22,364 bases of DNA from CAZKXU01 sp964556665 (GTDB taxonomy: Bacteria > Bdellovibrionota_C > UBA2361 > CAZKXU01). The translations under genes were made by a program, and so were the position numbers. The stretch is taken from contig CAZKXU010000055.1 in NCBI GenBank assembly GCA_964556665.1, positions 1 to 22,364 of the forward strand, given 5' to 3'. The notes beneath the pieces were generated by a model. It saw only the letters and a program-made list of their open reading frames with translations, had not been told where the DNA came from and did no database searches. Below, piece after piece: positions 7,186-14,694 of the stretch (position 1 is its first letter; every line of letters begins with the position of its first letter).

Positions 7186-8643
7186 TCAGAAGTTATCATC
7201 TTCATTACTGGTTGGTAGCTCAAATTCGACTGTTGGAGGAGCGCTTTCAGCGCTAGCAAACTCCTGTCTCTCAACTAAGGAATCAAATCTCGTAAATTCA
7301 GGGAAGAATGCAAGTCTTACAGGCCCTGTCGGACCGTTACGCTGTTTAGAGATAATAATCTCAGCTACACCTTTATCCTGAGTATCTTGATTATACACTT
7401 CGTCACGGTAGATAAACATAATAACGTCTGCATCCTGTTCAATCGCTCCTGATTCACGCAGATCAGACATCATAGGTCTCTTATCCTGACGAGTCTCAAC
7501 TGAACGGTTAAGCTGTGATAGCGCAATCACTGGAACCTGCAGCTCTTTTGCCAATGCCTTTAAGGATCTTGATATGTCAGAGATCTCCTGCTCACGACTA
7601 AACTGAGCATAGGTCGGGCTTCTTACAAGCTGTAAGTAGTCAACCACTATTACTGAAAGACCGATCTCTTTATGGAGCCTGCGCGCTTTAGCTCTAAGTT
7701 CTGTAACGGAGATAGCAGGCGAGTCGTCGATATAGATCGGAGCCTCTGCAATTTTACTAGCCGCATCTACAAGTCGTGGAAAATCACGCTCCCCTAAATG
7801 ACCGGTTCGCACCTTTGAATTGCTTACGCGCGCCTCTGAGCAGAGCATACGTAGAACAAGTTGCTCTTTTGACATTTCTAATGAGAAGACAGCCGCTCCT
7901 TTTTTATGATGTATTCCAACAAACTGAGCTATCGAAAGTGCTAAAGCGGTTTTCCCCATGGATGGACGTGCCGCGATAATTATCAGGTCTGATGGTTGAA
8001 ATCCTGCCGTGAGACGATCTAGATCAACAAATCCGGATGGAACACCTGTTACGGGTTCCTTCTGGTCATACAGTTTTTCAATTATCTTTATCGAATCCTG
8101 GACAATATCACCAATACGGTGGAAAGAAGGCTTAATTCTAAACTCTGAAACTCCCAAAATGCGCTGTTCTACCGAGTCAAGGAACTCTTCAACGTCACCC
8201 TCAACTTTAAATGCCTCATTTGTAATATTAGAGGCTTCGCTTATGACTTTACGACGCAAAGCTGCCTCTTTTACCAGGCGCGCGTAATAACCGATATTTG
8301 CTGCACTTGGAACTGCTGCTGCTAGACGTGCTAGGGTCTCAACTCCGCCTGAGTCCTCCAGCCGTCCCATAGCACGTAGCTGCTGACTCAAGGTAACGAC
8401 ATCTACCGGCTCATGCTTATCTGTTAAAGCTTGCATAGCACTGAAGATGAATGCATGTGTTGCGCGGTAAAAATCCTCCGGTCTTAAGATCTCAAGCGCT
8501 GAGTTAATAGATTGGTTATCTAGTAGGACGCTGCCCAAGACAGATTCTTCTGCCTCCAAATTTTGCGGAGGAATGCGGGGATGAAAATTGCCATCACCAT
8601 CTGAATATGACTGATTCTTGAATTTCGGCTTGCGTACTTCCAT
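7186..8643 (-). CDS. dnaB: Replicative DNA helicase DnaB
   Basis: The product is 485 residues, normal for DnaB and with no intein. The N-terminal primase-interacting domain starts RIPPQNLEAEESVLGSVLLD (23-42) and runs to about residue 125. A linker follows, then the RecA-like helicase domain with Walker A ARPSMGKTAL (225-234), Walker B VIVVDYLQL, the ALSQLNRSVE segment and the RESGAIEQDAD arginine-finger region. It forms the hexameric helicase that unwinds DNA at the fork and recruits primase. In many bacteria dnaB follows rplI; here no ribosomal gene is adjacent. Instead a glycosyltransferase follows after 6 bases. The sequence before the ATG lacks a Shine-Dalgarno. A promoter-like pair lies at 8677-8705. 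Confidence 0.97.
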   Translation of the reverse strand: MEVRKPKFKNQSYSDGDGNFHPRIPPQNLEAEESVLGSVLLDNQSINSALEILRPEDFYRATHAFIFSAMQALTDKHEPVDVVTLSQQLRAMGRLEDSGGVETLARLAAAVPSAANIGYYARLVKEAALRRKVISEASNITNEAFKVEGDVEEFLDSVEQRILGVSEFRIKPSFHRIGDIVQDSIKIIEKLYDQKEPVTGVPSGFVDLDRLTAGFQPSDLIIIAARPSMGKTALALSIAQFVGIHHKKGAAVFSLEMSKEQLVLRMLCSEARVSNSKVRTGHLGERDFPRLVDAASKIAEAPIYIDDSPAISVTELRAKARRLHKEIGLSVIVVDYLQLVRSPTYAQFSREQEISDISRSLKALAKELQVPVIALSQLNRSVETRQDKRPMMSDLRESGAIEQDADVIMFIYRDEVYNQDTQDKGVAEIIISKQRNGPTGPVRLAFFPEFTRFDSLVERQEFASAESAPPTVEFELPTSNEDDNF

Positions 8644-8676
8644 GCGTAAGGAGAATGAGGCAGAAACGTTATAATG

Positions 8677-8705
8677 ACTCTAACTTCTGAATGATTCGTA
8701 GTCAA
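8677..8705 (-). promoter_or_regulatory. dnaB: Putative promoter for dnaB
   Basis: On the minus strand TTGACT (complement of 8700-8705) and TAGAGT (complement of 8677-8682) are 17 bases apart. The -35 box matches 5 of 6 and the -10 box 4 of 6 consensus positions. The start point would fall about 25 bases before the dnaB ATG. Confidence 0.4.
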
Positions 8706-8764
8706 GAAAGAACATGAGAGGTACAGTTCATTGAGTCATCTTAAGCCTGAGGGCGGCTCTCTGA

Positions 8765-9301
8765 TTACAGTAGCTTATCTTTAAAGGCCTTCCTTATTTT
8801 ACTAATTTTAGGCGCTATGACAATTGAACAATAGGGCTGATTCTTATTATTTGCAAAATAATCCTGATGATAATCCTCTGCTGCATAGAACGGCGCAGCA
8901 GATAGAATCTCCGTGACTAACGCGCCATTCCAGAGCTTGTCAGCTTCAATTCTTGCCGTAACAGAACGGGCAGTCTTCTCCTGTTCGGGAGAGTTGAAGA
9001 ATATTACGGAGCGATATTGAGTTCCGGTGTCGTTCCCCTGTCTGTTTAGCGTAGTAGGATCGTGAGAGTGAAAGAAGACTTCAAGTATCTCCTGATATGA
9101 GATCTTACTCGGATCGAATTCAATTTTAACTACCTCAGCATGTCCGGTTTTGCCTGTAGATACCTGCTCGTATGTAGGGTTCGGTATAGCTCCTCCGCTA
9201 TATCCGGATATTACCGAATTTACTCCGATAAACATCTTAAAAACAGCCTCTATGCACCAGAAGCAACCACCACCAAGTATAGCAATCTCCGAAGCTGCCA
9301 T
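8765..9301 (-). CDS. msrA: Peptide methionine sulfoxide reductase MsrA
   Basis: The product is 178 residues. The catalytic motif GGGCFWCIEAVF places the nucleophilic Cys at residue 13, close to the N-terminus as usual. The conserved GYSGG, HAEVVKIEFDP, FHSHDPTTLNRQGND and GTQYRSVIF segments are all present. It reduces methionine-S-sulfoxide in free or protein form using thioredoxin. I chose ATG 9301 because GGGGAG lies 9 bases upstream and the length then matches the family. A longer version from TTG 9322 would add seven residues and overlap the preceding gene. With the chosen start it begins 5 bases after the stop of the NYN-like gene, so the two form an operon. No MsrB domain is fused. Confidence 0.96.
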   Translation of the reverse strand: MAASEIAILGGGCFWCIEAVFKMFIGVNSVISGYSGGAIPNPTYEQVSTGKTGHAEVVKIEFDPSKISYQEILEVFFHSHDPTTLNRQGNDTGTQYRSVIFFNSPEQEKTARSVTARIEADKLWNGALVTEILSAAPFYAAEDYHQDYFANNKNQPYCSIVIAPKISKIRKAFKDKLL

Positions 9302-9306
9302 ATTAG

Positions 9307-9954
9307 TTAACTCCCCATCCAAATAGTCTCAGAGTCACTTAAGTCGATCCATTTTGCAGCTGACTTAAGAACATCCCCCTGATTAAACTGGCCAAAGTCT
9401 GCGGTCATTGTATCAGCACCGACTTCACGAGCTAAAGAGATCGGATATGCTAGGTCCCTACCAGGGCAGACAACTACCACTACCCTTTGTCCGACCAGCT
9501 GAGAAGGGGACTCTGTAGCTTCGCTCTCGGAACTCTGAGCCTCTGCAAACTGAATGTCTTCTCCGGAGTCATGCCCCTGATACTCACTAAGAGTACTAAA
9601 TTTGGTATGCCCTAGAGCAAAAGCAGCGATATCTGCAGCCATCTCAACTTCTACGCTAACCTGCCTGGTAATACCTTTTGGTGGTAGTCTTTTCACAACA
9701 ACTGAGAGATTGGCTCGTGTCACGGCATCCAAGAAAGCGCGGTGCCTTGAATCATCTTCGTATGGAATGAGAGTATAATAACGAGCTACCAAGGGTGCGA
9801 CACCTGAGCAGACTCCTTTAACTAAGGCCGACATATCAACCCGCTTAGCAATTCTGCGGGTTGCTCGATCGAGACCTGTTCCGTCTATAAATAAACCGAA
9901 GATCCTCTTTTCACGACGCTTAACGATCCCTTTACCCAGCTCCTGGTACTTCAC
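9307..9954 (-). CDS. NYN-domain (LabA/DUF88-like) putative ribonuclease
   Basis: The product is 215 residues from a GTG start. The N-terminal part has strand-plus-Asp GLFIDGTGLD (Asp24), the helix-borne acidic pair in VEVEMAADIAAFALG (Glu102/104, Asp108) and later VVVVVCPGRDLAYPISLAREVGADT (Asp167). Together these follow the order and spacing of PIN-like NYN domains, where such acidic residues bind metal for RNA cleavage. The usual SGDxDF is changed to CPGRDL. Between motifs two and three is a Ser/Glu-rich, low-complexity insert (about 120-155). It is the first gene of a two-gene unit with msrA (5 bases apart). A candidate promoter is at 10017-10045. The fold assignment is by eye and moderate; RNase activity is not shown. 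Confidence 0.62.
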   Translation of the reverse strand: MKYQELGKGIVKRREKRIFGLFIDGTGLDRATRRIAKRVDMSALVKGVCSGVAPLVARYYTLIPYEDDSRHRAFLDAVTRANLSVVVKRLPPKGITRQVSVEVEMAADIAAFALGHTKFSTLSEYQGHDSGEDIQFAEAQSSESEATESPSQLVGQRVVVVVCPGRDLAYPISLAREVGADTMTADFGQFNQGDVLKSAAKWIDLSDSETIWMGS

Positions 9955-10016
9955 ATTCTACCCTTATTTATTTTATCCTAGAGGACAAAAAATAAAAATT
10001 TAAGATTAATATAGAT

Positions 10017-10045
10017 AGTCTATACGAGCTCACGTGATGAGTCAA
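10017..10045 (-). promoter_or_regulatory. Putative promoter for NYN gene-msrA
   Basis: On the minus strand TTGACT (complement of 10040-10045) and TAGACT (complement of 10017-10022) are separated by 17 bases. The box sequences and spacing closely match those before dnaB. The start codon at 9954 is about 60 bases downstream, leaving a short AT-rich leader. Confidence 0.4.
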
Positions 10046-10076
10046 ATGTCTCTGCTGTGTAACTTATTCCTGGAAC

Positions 10077-10661
10077 CTACTTAACCACCACCTCGCTGCC
10101 AACTTCTATCGAGTAGTATATGCGTGCTAGTTCGGGTTCCTGGATCTTAACCCCGCCAATCTCGTCTAGCCAGATAGGGCCGCTATGGATAGGGGTGTCT
10201 TTATTAATAAATATTACAAAATCACCAAGTGCACCTCGGCGGTAGCGCTCACGATCTCCTTCGCCAGGGACTGCAAGGGAGCGTTTTGTGAAATATGAAT
10301 CAGGTGCATACCAGAGTGGTGCGCGTTGTTTATGTACGATCTCATAGCTGCCGGGCTTTATGTTTTCCACACCTACTGCGCTACTGGTTGAGAGTAGGGT
10401 CTCACCGTTCATAAGGTTAAGGGTTTTTTTAGCAGTATCAACTGCTAACCATGTGCTATTAAGTGCTGCATGTGTAGGCAAAAAACCTAAGGCAGAGTCA
10501 AAGGAAGGACGCTTAACATCTGGTGCTGATCGGGCAATTAAAATAGATCCGCTTTTCTGCCAACTCTGATTAGTATCAGCAGTTCTTGATGTACAGGAAA
10601 GTATAGTTAAAAATATAGATAAAACACCGCTTATACGCAGAAAATTGATTAATCTAAACAT
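10077..10661 (-). CDS. YkuD/L,D-transpeptidase-like lipoprotein lacking the catalytic Cys
   Basis: The product is 194 residues. A hydrophobic leader ends in ILSC (Cys23), a plausible lipobox. The C-terminal 110 residues follow the YkuD pattern: a WLAVDTAKKTLNLMNG strand pair, KPGSYEIVHKQ, then IHSGPIW (His159) and VGSEVVV at the end. Where active enzymes have SHGCxR, this protein has IGGVKI (168-173): the catalytic His and Cys are both absent. It is therefore probably not an active cross-linker by the usual mechanism; it may bind peptidoglycan or be a diverged relative. The ATG at 10661 has GGAGG 6 bases upstream; a longer frame to 10757 would overlap the divergent gene and lose the signal peptide. 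Its divergent neighbour is a peptidoglycan-cleaving lipoprotein. Confidence 0.7.
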   Translation of the reverse strand: MFRLINFLRISGVLSIFLTILSCTSRTADTNQSWQKSGSILIARSAPDVKRPSFDSALGFLPTHAALNSTWLAVDTAKKTLNLMNGETLLSTSSAVGVENIKPGSYEIVHKQRAPLWYAPDSYFTKRSLAVPGEGDRERYRRGALGDFVIFINKDTPIHSGPIWLDEIGGVKIQEPELARIYYSIEVGSEVVVK

Positions 10662-10794
10662 GGTAAACCTCCAATAAAAACCGACTGCTGATTTAATGCT
10701 AATGGCTTGTATATAAGATAACAAGTACCTAATGCCAGGTTCAGCTCGGTTTGACATTAAAGAGCACTTAAAATACGATCCCGTACTAACAACA

Positions 10795-11592
10795 ATGTTC
10801 TACCTGGCGAGATGCTTTATACTTCTGAGTACCCTTATACTACTCAACTCCTGTAGCTTCATAGGGCAGGGGTCTATTTCTACACATAAGGAGCGGGCTA
10901 TTAGTGAGAATCCGCTTCGCATAGATCGTGCGTCTAAAGAACCTTTGCCTGGCTTGGAACTCGTCCATACACCGGAGGTGGATCGGGAGATACAGCATTA
11001 TACTAACCGCGATCGTGGTCAGATAGTGAATGGACTTAATAGGCGTTCCCAGTACTTTGAAACAATAGCTGATATATTTGCAGATGAGGGTATTCCAATA
11101 GAACTTTCTAATATTGCATTAGTCGAAAGTGGGTTTAACCCGCAAGCTAGAAGCCCCTCAGGAGCGGTCGGTATTTGGCAGTTTATGAAGGGGACTGCTA
11201 AGAGTTACGGTTTGAAAATAGGAATATTAAAAGATGAGAGAAAGGACCCAACTCTTTCCTCCTGGGCTGCAGCTCTGCATTTAAAGGACCTTTATCGTTC
11301 TTTTGGGGATTGGAAGCTTGCCTTAGCTGCGTATAACGGTGGCTCTGCAACAGTAGGTCGTGCTATAGCTCGTGGTAAAAGTAGGGATTTCTGGGTGCTG
11401 TCCAGGAAGGGATATTTCCGATCGCAGACTGCTAGGTATGTTCCACGGGTTATGGCAGCAGCCATTATTGAACGGGATCTTAAGCAGTATAATTTCGCAG
11501 CAGAAAATGGCTCGATAGTAGATCTTAATTCTTATGGTAAAAAAAAGGCACTCGTCAAAAATCAGAGTAGGTCAGGGAATCGATATTCATAA
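10795..11592 (+). CDS. Lytic transglycosylase lipoprotein (MltD-like SLT domain)
   Basis: The product is 265 residues. A leader with lipobox LNSC (Cys20) implies outer-membrane anchoring. The region VNGLNRRSQYFETIADIF followed by GIPIELSNIALVESGFNP matches MltD-type transglycosylases, with catalytic Glu111 in VESG. The other signature motifs are AVGIWQFM (124-131), AAYNGG (178-183) and ARYVPRVMAAA (213-223). It cleaves the glycan strand of peptidoglycan between MurNAc and GlcNAc. Unlike E. coli MltD it has no LysM domain, since only about 40 residues follow the SLT domain. I prefer ATG 10795 over 10732 because it gives a proper lipoprotein signal; neither has a strong Shine-Dalgarno. The last 59 bases overlap ispF in another frame. 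Confidence 0.9.
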   Translation: MFYLARCFILLSTLILLNSCSFIGQGSISTHKERAISENPLRIDRASKEPLPGLELVHTPEVDREIQHYTNRDRGQIVNGLNRRSQYFETIADIFADEGIPIELSNIALVESGFNPQARSPSGAVGIWQFMKGTAKSYGLKIGILKDERKDPTLSSWAAALHLKDLYRSFGDWKLALAAYNGGSATVGRAIARGKSRDFWVLSRKGYFRSQTARYVPRVMAAAIIERDLKQYNFAAENGSIVDLNSYGKKKALVKNQSRSGNRYS

Positions 11593-12052
11593 ATTCGCCC
11601 CCTTAGAAAAGCCCAGATCTCTATTCTTAGGAGGGGTTAATATCCCGCATCCAAGAGGGTTGCTTGGCCACTCCGATGCTGACGTGCTGTTACATGCAAT
11701 TTGTGATGCCATTCTTGGTGCTGCAGGGCTTGGTGATATTGGTGCGCACTTTCCGGACAGCGATCCAAAATGGAGAGGCACCGACAGTACGATCTTTCTT
11801 CGGACTGTGTATGGTAAGGTTAAAGAGTTAGGTTGGTATTTAGGGAACATTGACTGTACTGTAATAGCGGAAGAGCCGAAGCTCTTACCTCATATCTCCT
11901 TGATGAAAGAGCGCATAGCCTCCTGTCTTGAGCTTAGATCGGATGAGATCGGTATAAAAGCTAGTACCGCTGAAGGTTTAGGTTCTATTGGGAGAAAGGA
12001 GGGGATTGTTGCATATGCAACTGCACTTCTTATTTCAGAGGAGGGGGACTAG
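11534..12052 (+). CDS. ispF: 2-C-methyl-D-erythritol 2,4-cyclodiphosphate synthase
   Basis: The product is 172 residues, slightly long for IspF. The motif RVGQGIDIHKF (11-21) holds metal ligands Asp17 and His19. The motif LLGHSDADVLLHAICDAILGA holds the third ligand, His54. The segments GDIGAHFPDSDPKW and IKASTAEGLGSIGR are also conserved. It converts the CDP-methylerythritol 2-phosphate intermediate to the cyclodiphosphate in the MEP isoprenoid pathway, as a cytoplasmic trimer. The only canonical start upstream of the first motif is ATG 11534, which lies inside the transglycosylase gene (59-base overlap) next to a run of eight A. No Shine-Dalgarno precedes it, so coupling to the upstream gene is likely. 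No ispD is fused or adjacent. folB follows immediately. Confidence 0.96.
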   Translation: MVKKRHSSKIRVGQGIDIHKFAPLEKPRSLFLGGVNIPHPRGLLGHSDADVLLHAICDAILGAAGLGDIGAHFPDSDPKWRGTDSTIFLRTVYGKVKELGWYLGNIDCTVIAEEPKLLPHISLMKERIASCLELRSDEIGIKASTAEGLGSIGRKEGIVAYATALLISEEGD

Positions 12053-12400
12053 ATGGTTAGGATTGCGATAGAGTCTTTACGGGTTCCTGTAAAAGTTGGC
12101 TGCACCGCTGAGGAGCGAAGTTATCCTCAGATCTTGCTTTTTGATATTGAAATTCATCTTAGCTCAGTAAAGAGCTGCACAACTGATTCTGTTACCGACA
12201 CGGTCGATTATGTAAAACTCGCAGATGAAATTGGTGCATACTGTGGAGACGGAAGTTGGCATCTCTTGGAGAAGCTTGCAGCAGACCTCGGCGCACATCT
12301 AAGAGTCAGGTTCCCGTTAATTACAGAGGGAGAGATTAAGATATCAAAGAATGTAATAGCGGCGGCTTCTAAGGTGGTTGTAACAATTAACTTTTCTTAA
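12053..12400 (+). CDS. folB: Dihydroneopterin aldolase
   Basis: The product is 115 residues, normal for FolB. It shows the start IAIESLRVPVKVGCTAEER with the substrate-binding Glu region, the central DTVDYVKLADEI, the HLLEKLA helix with conserved Glu, and the terminal ISKNVIAAA segment with the catalytic-type Lys. It splits dihydroneopterin into hydroxymethyl-dihydropterin and glycolaldehyde in folate synthesis, as an octamer in the cytoplasm. Its ATG directly follows the ispF stop (TAG then ATG), with GAGGAGGGGG upstream as ribosome-binding site. It is cotranscribed with ispF although the pathways differ. A 15-bp imperfect hairpin (12409-12474) lies just after the stop. Confidence 0.92.
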   Translation: MVRIAIESLRVPVKVGCTAEERSYPQILLFDIEIHLSSVKSCTTDSVTDTVDYVKLADEIGAYCGDGSWHLLEKLAADLGAHLRVRFPLITEGEIKISKNVIAAASKVVVTINFS

Positions 12401-12408
12401 AAATAGAA

Positions 12409-12474
12409 GTGACGGCTCTATTTATTGAACCATACATCCAGGTGAGGAGAGATCCTGAAAAATAGAACCGTCAC
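12409..12474. terminator. Long imperfect hairpin between convergent folB and purN
   Basis: GTGACGGCTCTATTT (12409-12423) pairs with AAATAGAACCGTCAC (12460-12474) with a single C/A mismatch; the loop is 36 bases. The right arm runs through the purN stop codon (12471-12473). The position between convergent genes suggests a two-way terminator or RNA-stabilising hairpin, but the large loop and absence of a T-run also fit a decayed palindromic repeat. Confidence 0.5.
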
Positions 12475-13124
12475 ATTTCATCATGTAGTATAAAGTCCAG
12501 TGTTCGTGATTCCGCTATAACTTCTGGATCATAGTAGATCGACCTGTCATTAAATTTTATCTTACCAAGCGCTAGATTCTTCACTACCCATGGATAGATC
12601 TCATGCTCACGTGCAAGCACACGTGCCGCTAGACTCTCCTCGGTATCATTAGGTAAACATGGAACCATAGCCTGTGCGATCGCTGGTCCGGTATCTACCC
12701 CTTTATCTACGAAATGGACGGTGCAGCCATGCTGTTTTTCACCGGCCTCCAAGGCACGTCTATGTGTATCAAGCCCTGGAAATTTAGGTAGGAGTGCAGG
12801 ATGAATATTAATAATTCTTCCGTAAAAAGCATCTACGAATTCAGGGGAGACTATTAACATATATCCGGCAAGTACTATTAGATCCGGATTTAGCTGCTTG
12901 CATTTATCCAGGATGGCAGCCTTGAGACTGTTAATCGTATCGAATTGAGCACGCGCAAAAATATGAGTTGGGATATTAAACTGTGCGCCATACTTAAGGC
13001 CAGGAGCATCCTGTTTATTAGATATTATAGCGCAGACCTCGTAGTCGCTGGCTTTATTGATGAGATTGAGTAGGTTAGAACCCCGTCCTGAAATAAGTCC
13101 TATTATTCTATAAGGCGCTCGCAT
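12471..13124 (-). CDS. purN: Phosphoribosylglycinamide formyltransferase (GART)
   Basis: The product is 217 residues, the usual length. The phosphate-binding ISGRGSNL lies at 11-18. The catalytic triad is visible as Asn106 and His108 in INIHPALLPKFPG and Asp144 in VDKGVDTGPAI, the same numbering as the E. coli enzyme. It transfers a formyl group from 10-formyl-tetrahydrofolate to glycinamide ribonucleotide in purine synthesis. The final 25 residues (YYDPEVIAESRTLDFILHDEM) are slightly longer than in E. coli. The gene stands alone, convergent with folB and divergent from a small secreted protein. No purM is adjacent. No Shine-Dalgarno is obvious before ATG. Confidence 0.97.
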   Translation of the reverse strand: MRAPYRIIGLISGRGSNLLNLINKASDYEVCAIISNKQDAPGLKYGAQFNIPTHIFARAQFDTINSLKAAILDKCKQLNPDLIVLAGYMLIVSPEFVDAFYGRIINIHPALLPKFPGLDTHRRALEAGEKQHGCTVHFVDKGVDTGPAIAQAMVPCLPNDTEESLAARVLAREHEIYPWVVKNLALGKIKFNDRSIYYDPEVIAESRTLDFILHDEM

Positions 13125-13162
13125 GCTTAATAGATCTAGAGTATAATGTACAAAAGGTCAAA

Positions 13163-13483
13163 ATGAAACTAATACACAGCTTATCTCTCTTGATAATTAC
13201 CTCTATTGCTATAGTTAATTTAGCTTACGCTGATTCAGAGTGGTCAGAGGAAGCGGCTACCGCTTTGCCGGAGCACTCCGACACAAAGGCTGCGCCGCTA
13301 GATCCTAGACTACCCCCTGTTATCCCAGGAGAGGAGATAACCCGCGGCGGGAAGAAGATTAAAATCTGGAGCAGTAGCGGTCCTGTCCCAGTAGCAGAAG
13401 CACCTGAGCCCTGGCGTAGCCGTAATAATGAAAATTTAGATGCGCTAAAGGGCGGCATTATTGTCGATGGTAGGTCTAATTAA
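13163..13483 (+). CDS. Small secreted protein, unknown function
   Basis: The product is 106 residues. A clear Sec signal peptide (MKLIHSLSLLIITSIAIVNL) ends at AYA-DS, leaving about 82 mature residues. The mature part is Pro/Glu-rich and probably extended (LDPRLPPVIPGEE, SSGPVPVAEAPEPWRSR) with no Cys and no recognisable domain. AAAAGG six bases before the ATG is a weak ribosome-binding site. It starts 38 bases from the divergent purN start. A palindromic repeat begins 9 bases after its stop. I do not recognise a family; a periplasmic location is the only supported inference. Confidence 0.65.
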   Translation: MKLIHSLSLLIITSIAIVNLAYADSEWSEEAATALPEHSDTKAAPLDPRLPPVIPGEEITRGGKKIKIWSSSGPVPVAEAPEPWRSRNNENLDALKGGIIVDGRSN

Positions 13484-13491
13484 TAAACGGA

Positions 13492-13582
13492 ACTGGGACC
13501 GCGGACATCCTGTCCACTGGTTGGTAGAATTGCCGTAATTTCACGCAGTTCAAAAAGCGGGCAAGATGCCCGCGGTCCCAGT
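13492..13582. repeat. Composite palindromic repeat, copy 2
   Basis: The terminal arms ACTGGGACCGCGG (13492-13504) and CCGCGGTCCCAGT (13570-13582) are perfect inverse complements. A further hairpin GCGGGC-aagat-GCCCGC sits in the right half, and a weaker GGACA-tcc-TGTCC in the left. The right half matches copy 1 (5444-5519) at all but one base over 26. It lies between convergent genes, 7 bases before the stop of the minus-strand gene at 13590. Confidence 0.85.
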
Positions 13583-13589
13583 GGGCATG

Positions 13590-14555
13590 TTATTGCTTAA
13601 CTGTAATAGCAGCCCCATCTTTAAGAACACTTTGGATCTTCTTGATAGCATTAGTATTCTTTGTAATCTTATTCTTAGGTAGCAGACCCGCTTTGCGTAG
13701 CGTGCCTAGCGCGTACCTGATACGTTTAACTGCACCTTTAAGATTTGTTGTGCTATACTTTCCTAACTGCTCAGATTGCGACTTAATAATTGCCTCTAGG
13801 GAGCTAATTTTCTCCTTAAGAATAGCATTCTCGTCCAGTAATGAACCTTCACGCGTTAAGCAGCTATTTAGATCTGAACGTAGCTGATCGTTTTCATTGC
13901 TGAGCTCTAGGATTCTCTCCTCTAAAAGAGCATTTTCTTCAGTGCAAAGAGCGAGGTTTAGCGATAGCTCTGCAATTTGATCCTCTTTGCCGGTGATCAC
14001 CGCATCGAGGTCTAAGATAGATTGATCTACGCGAACACTAAATGCAGTAGCAGGTAATAGAAAGTGATCAACTACGTTGCCATCGCGTGTACACTTTACT
14101 CCTCTTTTATCATTGAGTTCTAATTGTATTGCTTCACCTGATCCATCTGTGGCTCGAAATGCTGCAAAGATCTTACCAGAAAGTGAGTCGTAGCCGACCT
14201 CATGGTTGATAAAAACATTATAATCAACCTTGTTTGTAACTGGATCGATAAAGACTGTAGCGAATAGGTCCTGAATATTTACAAATTTTGGATCAGAAGA
14301 AGGTACTACTAAGCTTTGACTTACCTTCTCACCTCCTACAGGACCCTGTGTCTCCAAATAAACTCTGCCTGTAGCGCGGTCAACCTCAGCAATCGTACCA
14401 TCTACAAATTGGATCGAATGAGAGCCATCATCGTTTAGGTAAATTGGGATGCAAGTATCGTCAATCAGAGTTGGTGCGGCGAAAGCCTGAACTGCTATAG
14501 TTTGAGCAAGCAAAACTGTTAGAATACCATACTTTGATAAATCACCTATTTTCAT
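13590..14555 (-). CDS. Secreted coiled-coil protein, unknown function
   Basis: The product is 321 residues. The signal peptide ends at AFA-AP near residue 27. A beta-rich domain follows (about 28-175) with short repeats of the kind VDGTIAEVDRATGRVYLE and FIDPVTNKVDYNVFI. From about 180 to 265 there is a heptad-patterned coiled coil (LEERILELSNENDQL, LDENAILKEKISSLE). A Lys-rich basic tail follows (KRIRYALGTLRKAGLLPKNKITKN). Cys occurs in two places in the head and again at the start of the coil. A strong GGAGG lies 4 bases before the ATG, so expression may be high. No family is recognised; a periplasmic or surface structural protein is a fair guess. Confidence 0.75.
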   Translation of the reverse strand: MKIGDLSKYGILTVLLAQTIAVQAFAAPTLIDDTCIPIYLNDDGSHSIQFVDGTIAEVDRATGRVYLETQGPVGGEKVSQSLVVPSSDPKFVNIQDLFATVFIDPVTNKVDYNVFINHEVGYDSLSGKIFAAFRATDGSGEAIQLELNDKRGVKCTRDGNVVDHFLLPATAFSVRVDQSILDLDAVITGKEDQIAELSLNLALCTEENALLEERILELSNENDQLRSDLNSCLTREGSLLDENAILKEKISSLEAIIKSQSEQLGKYSTTNLKGAVKRIRYALGTLRKAGLLPKNKITKNTNAIKKIQSVLKDGAAITVKQ

Positions 14556-14694
14556 ACAACCTCCATAACTAATAAAAAATGGTAGTTAATAGAGAGTCCG
14601 CATCATAGCCGTAAGTGCTTCAGTTTTTCTTGCAACCTTAATTAAATCAAAGACTTAGCGTAGTACTAGATGAGGGCGTCCCCTCTGACTTAAA

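Noticed and set aside
9302..9322. TTG 9322 start for msrA
   Set aside because: The extra seven residues overlap the preceding gene and the ribosome-binding site; ATG 9301 has GGGGAG at good spacing and gives the usual length.
11534..11592. Programmed frameshift at the A8 run fusing the transglycosylase to IspF
   Set aside because: A fusion would attach a cytoplasmic enzyme to an exported lipoprotein, and IspF has its own ATG in frame. Coupled translation explains the overlap more simply.
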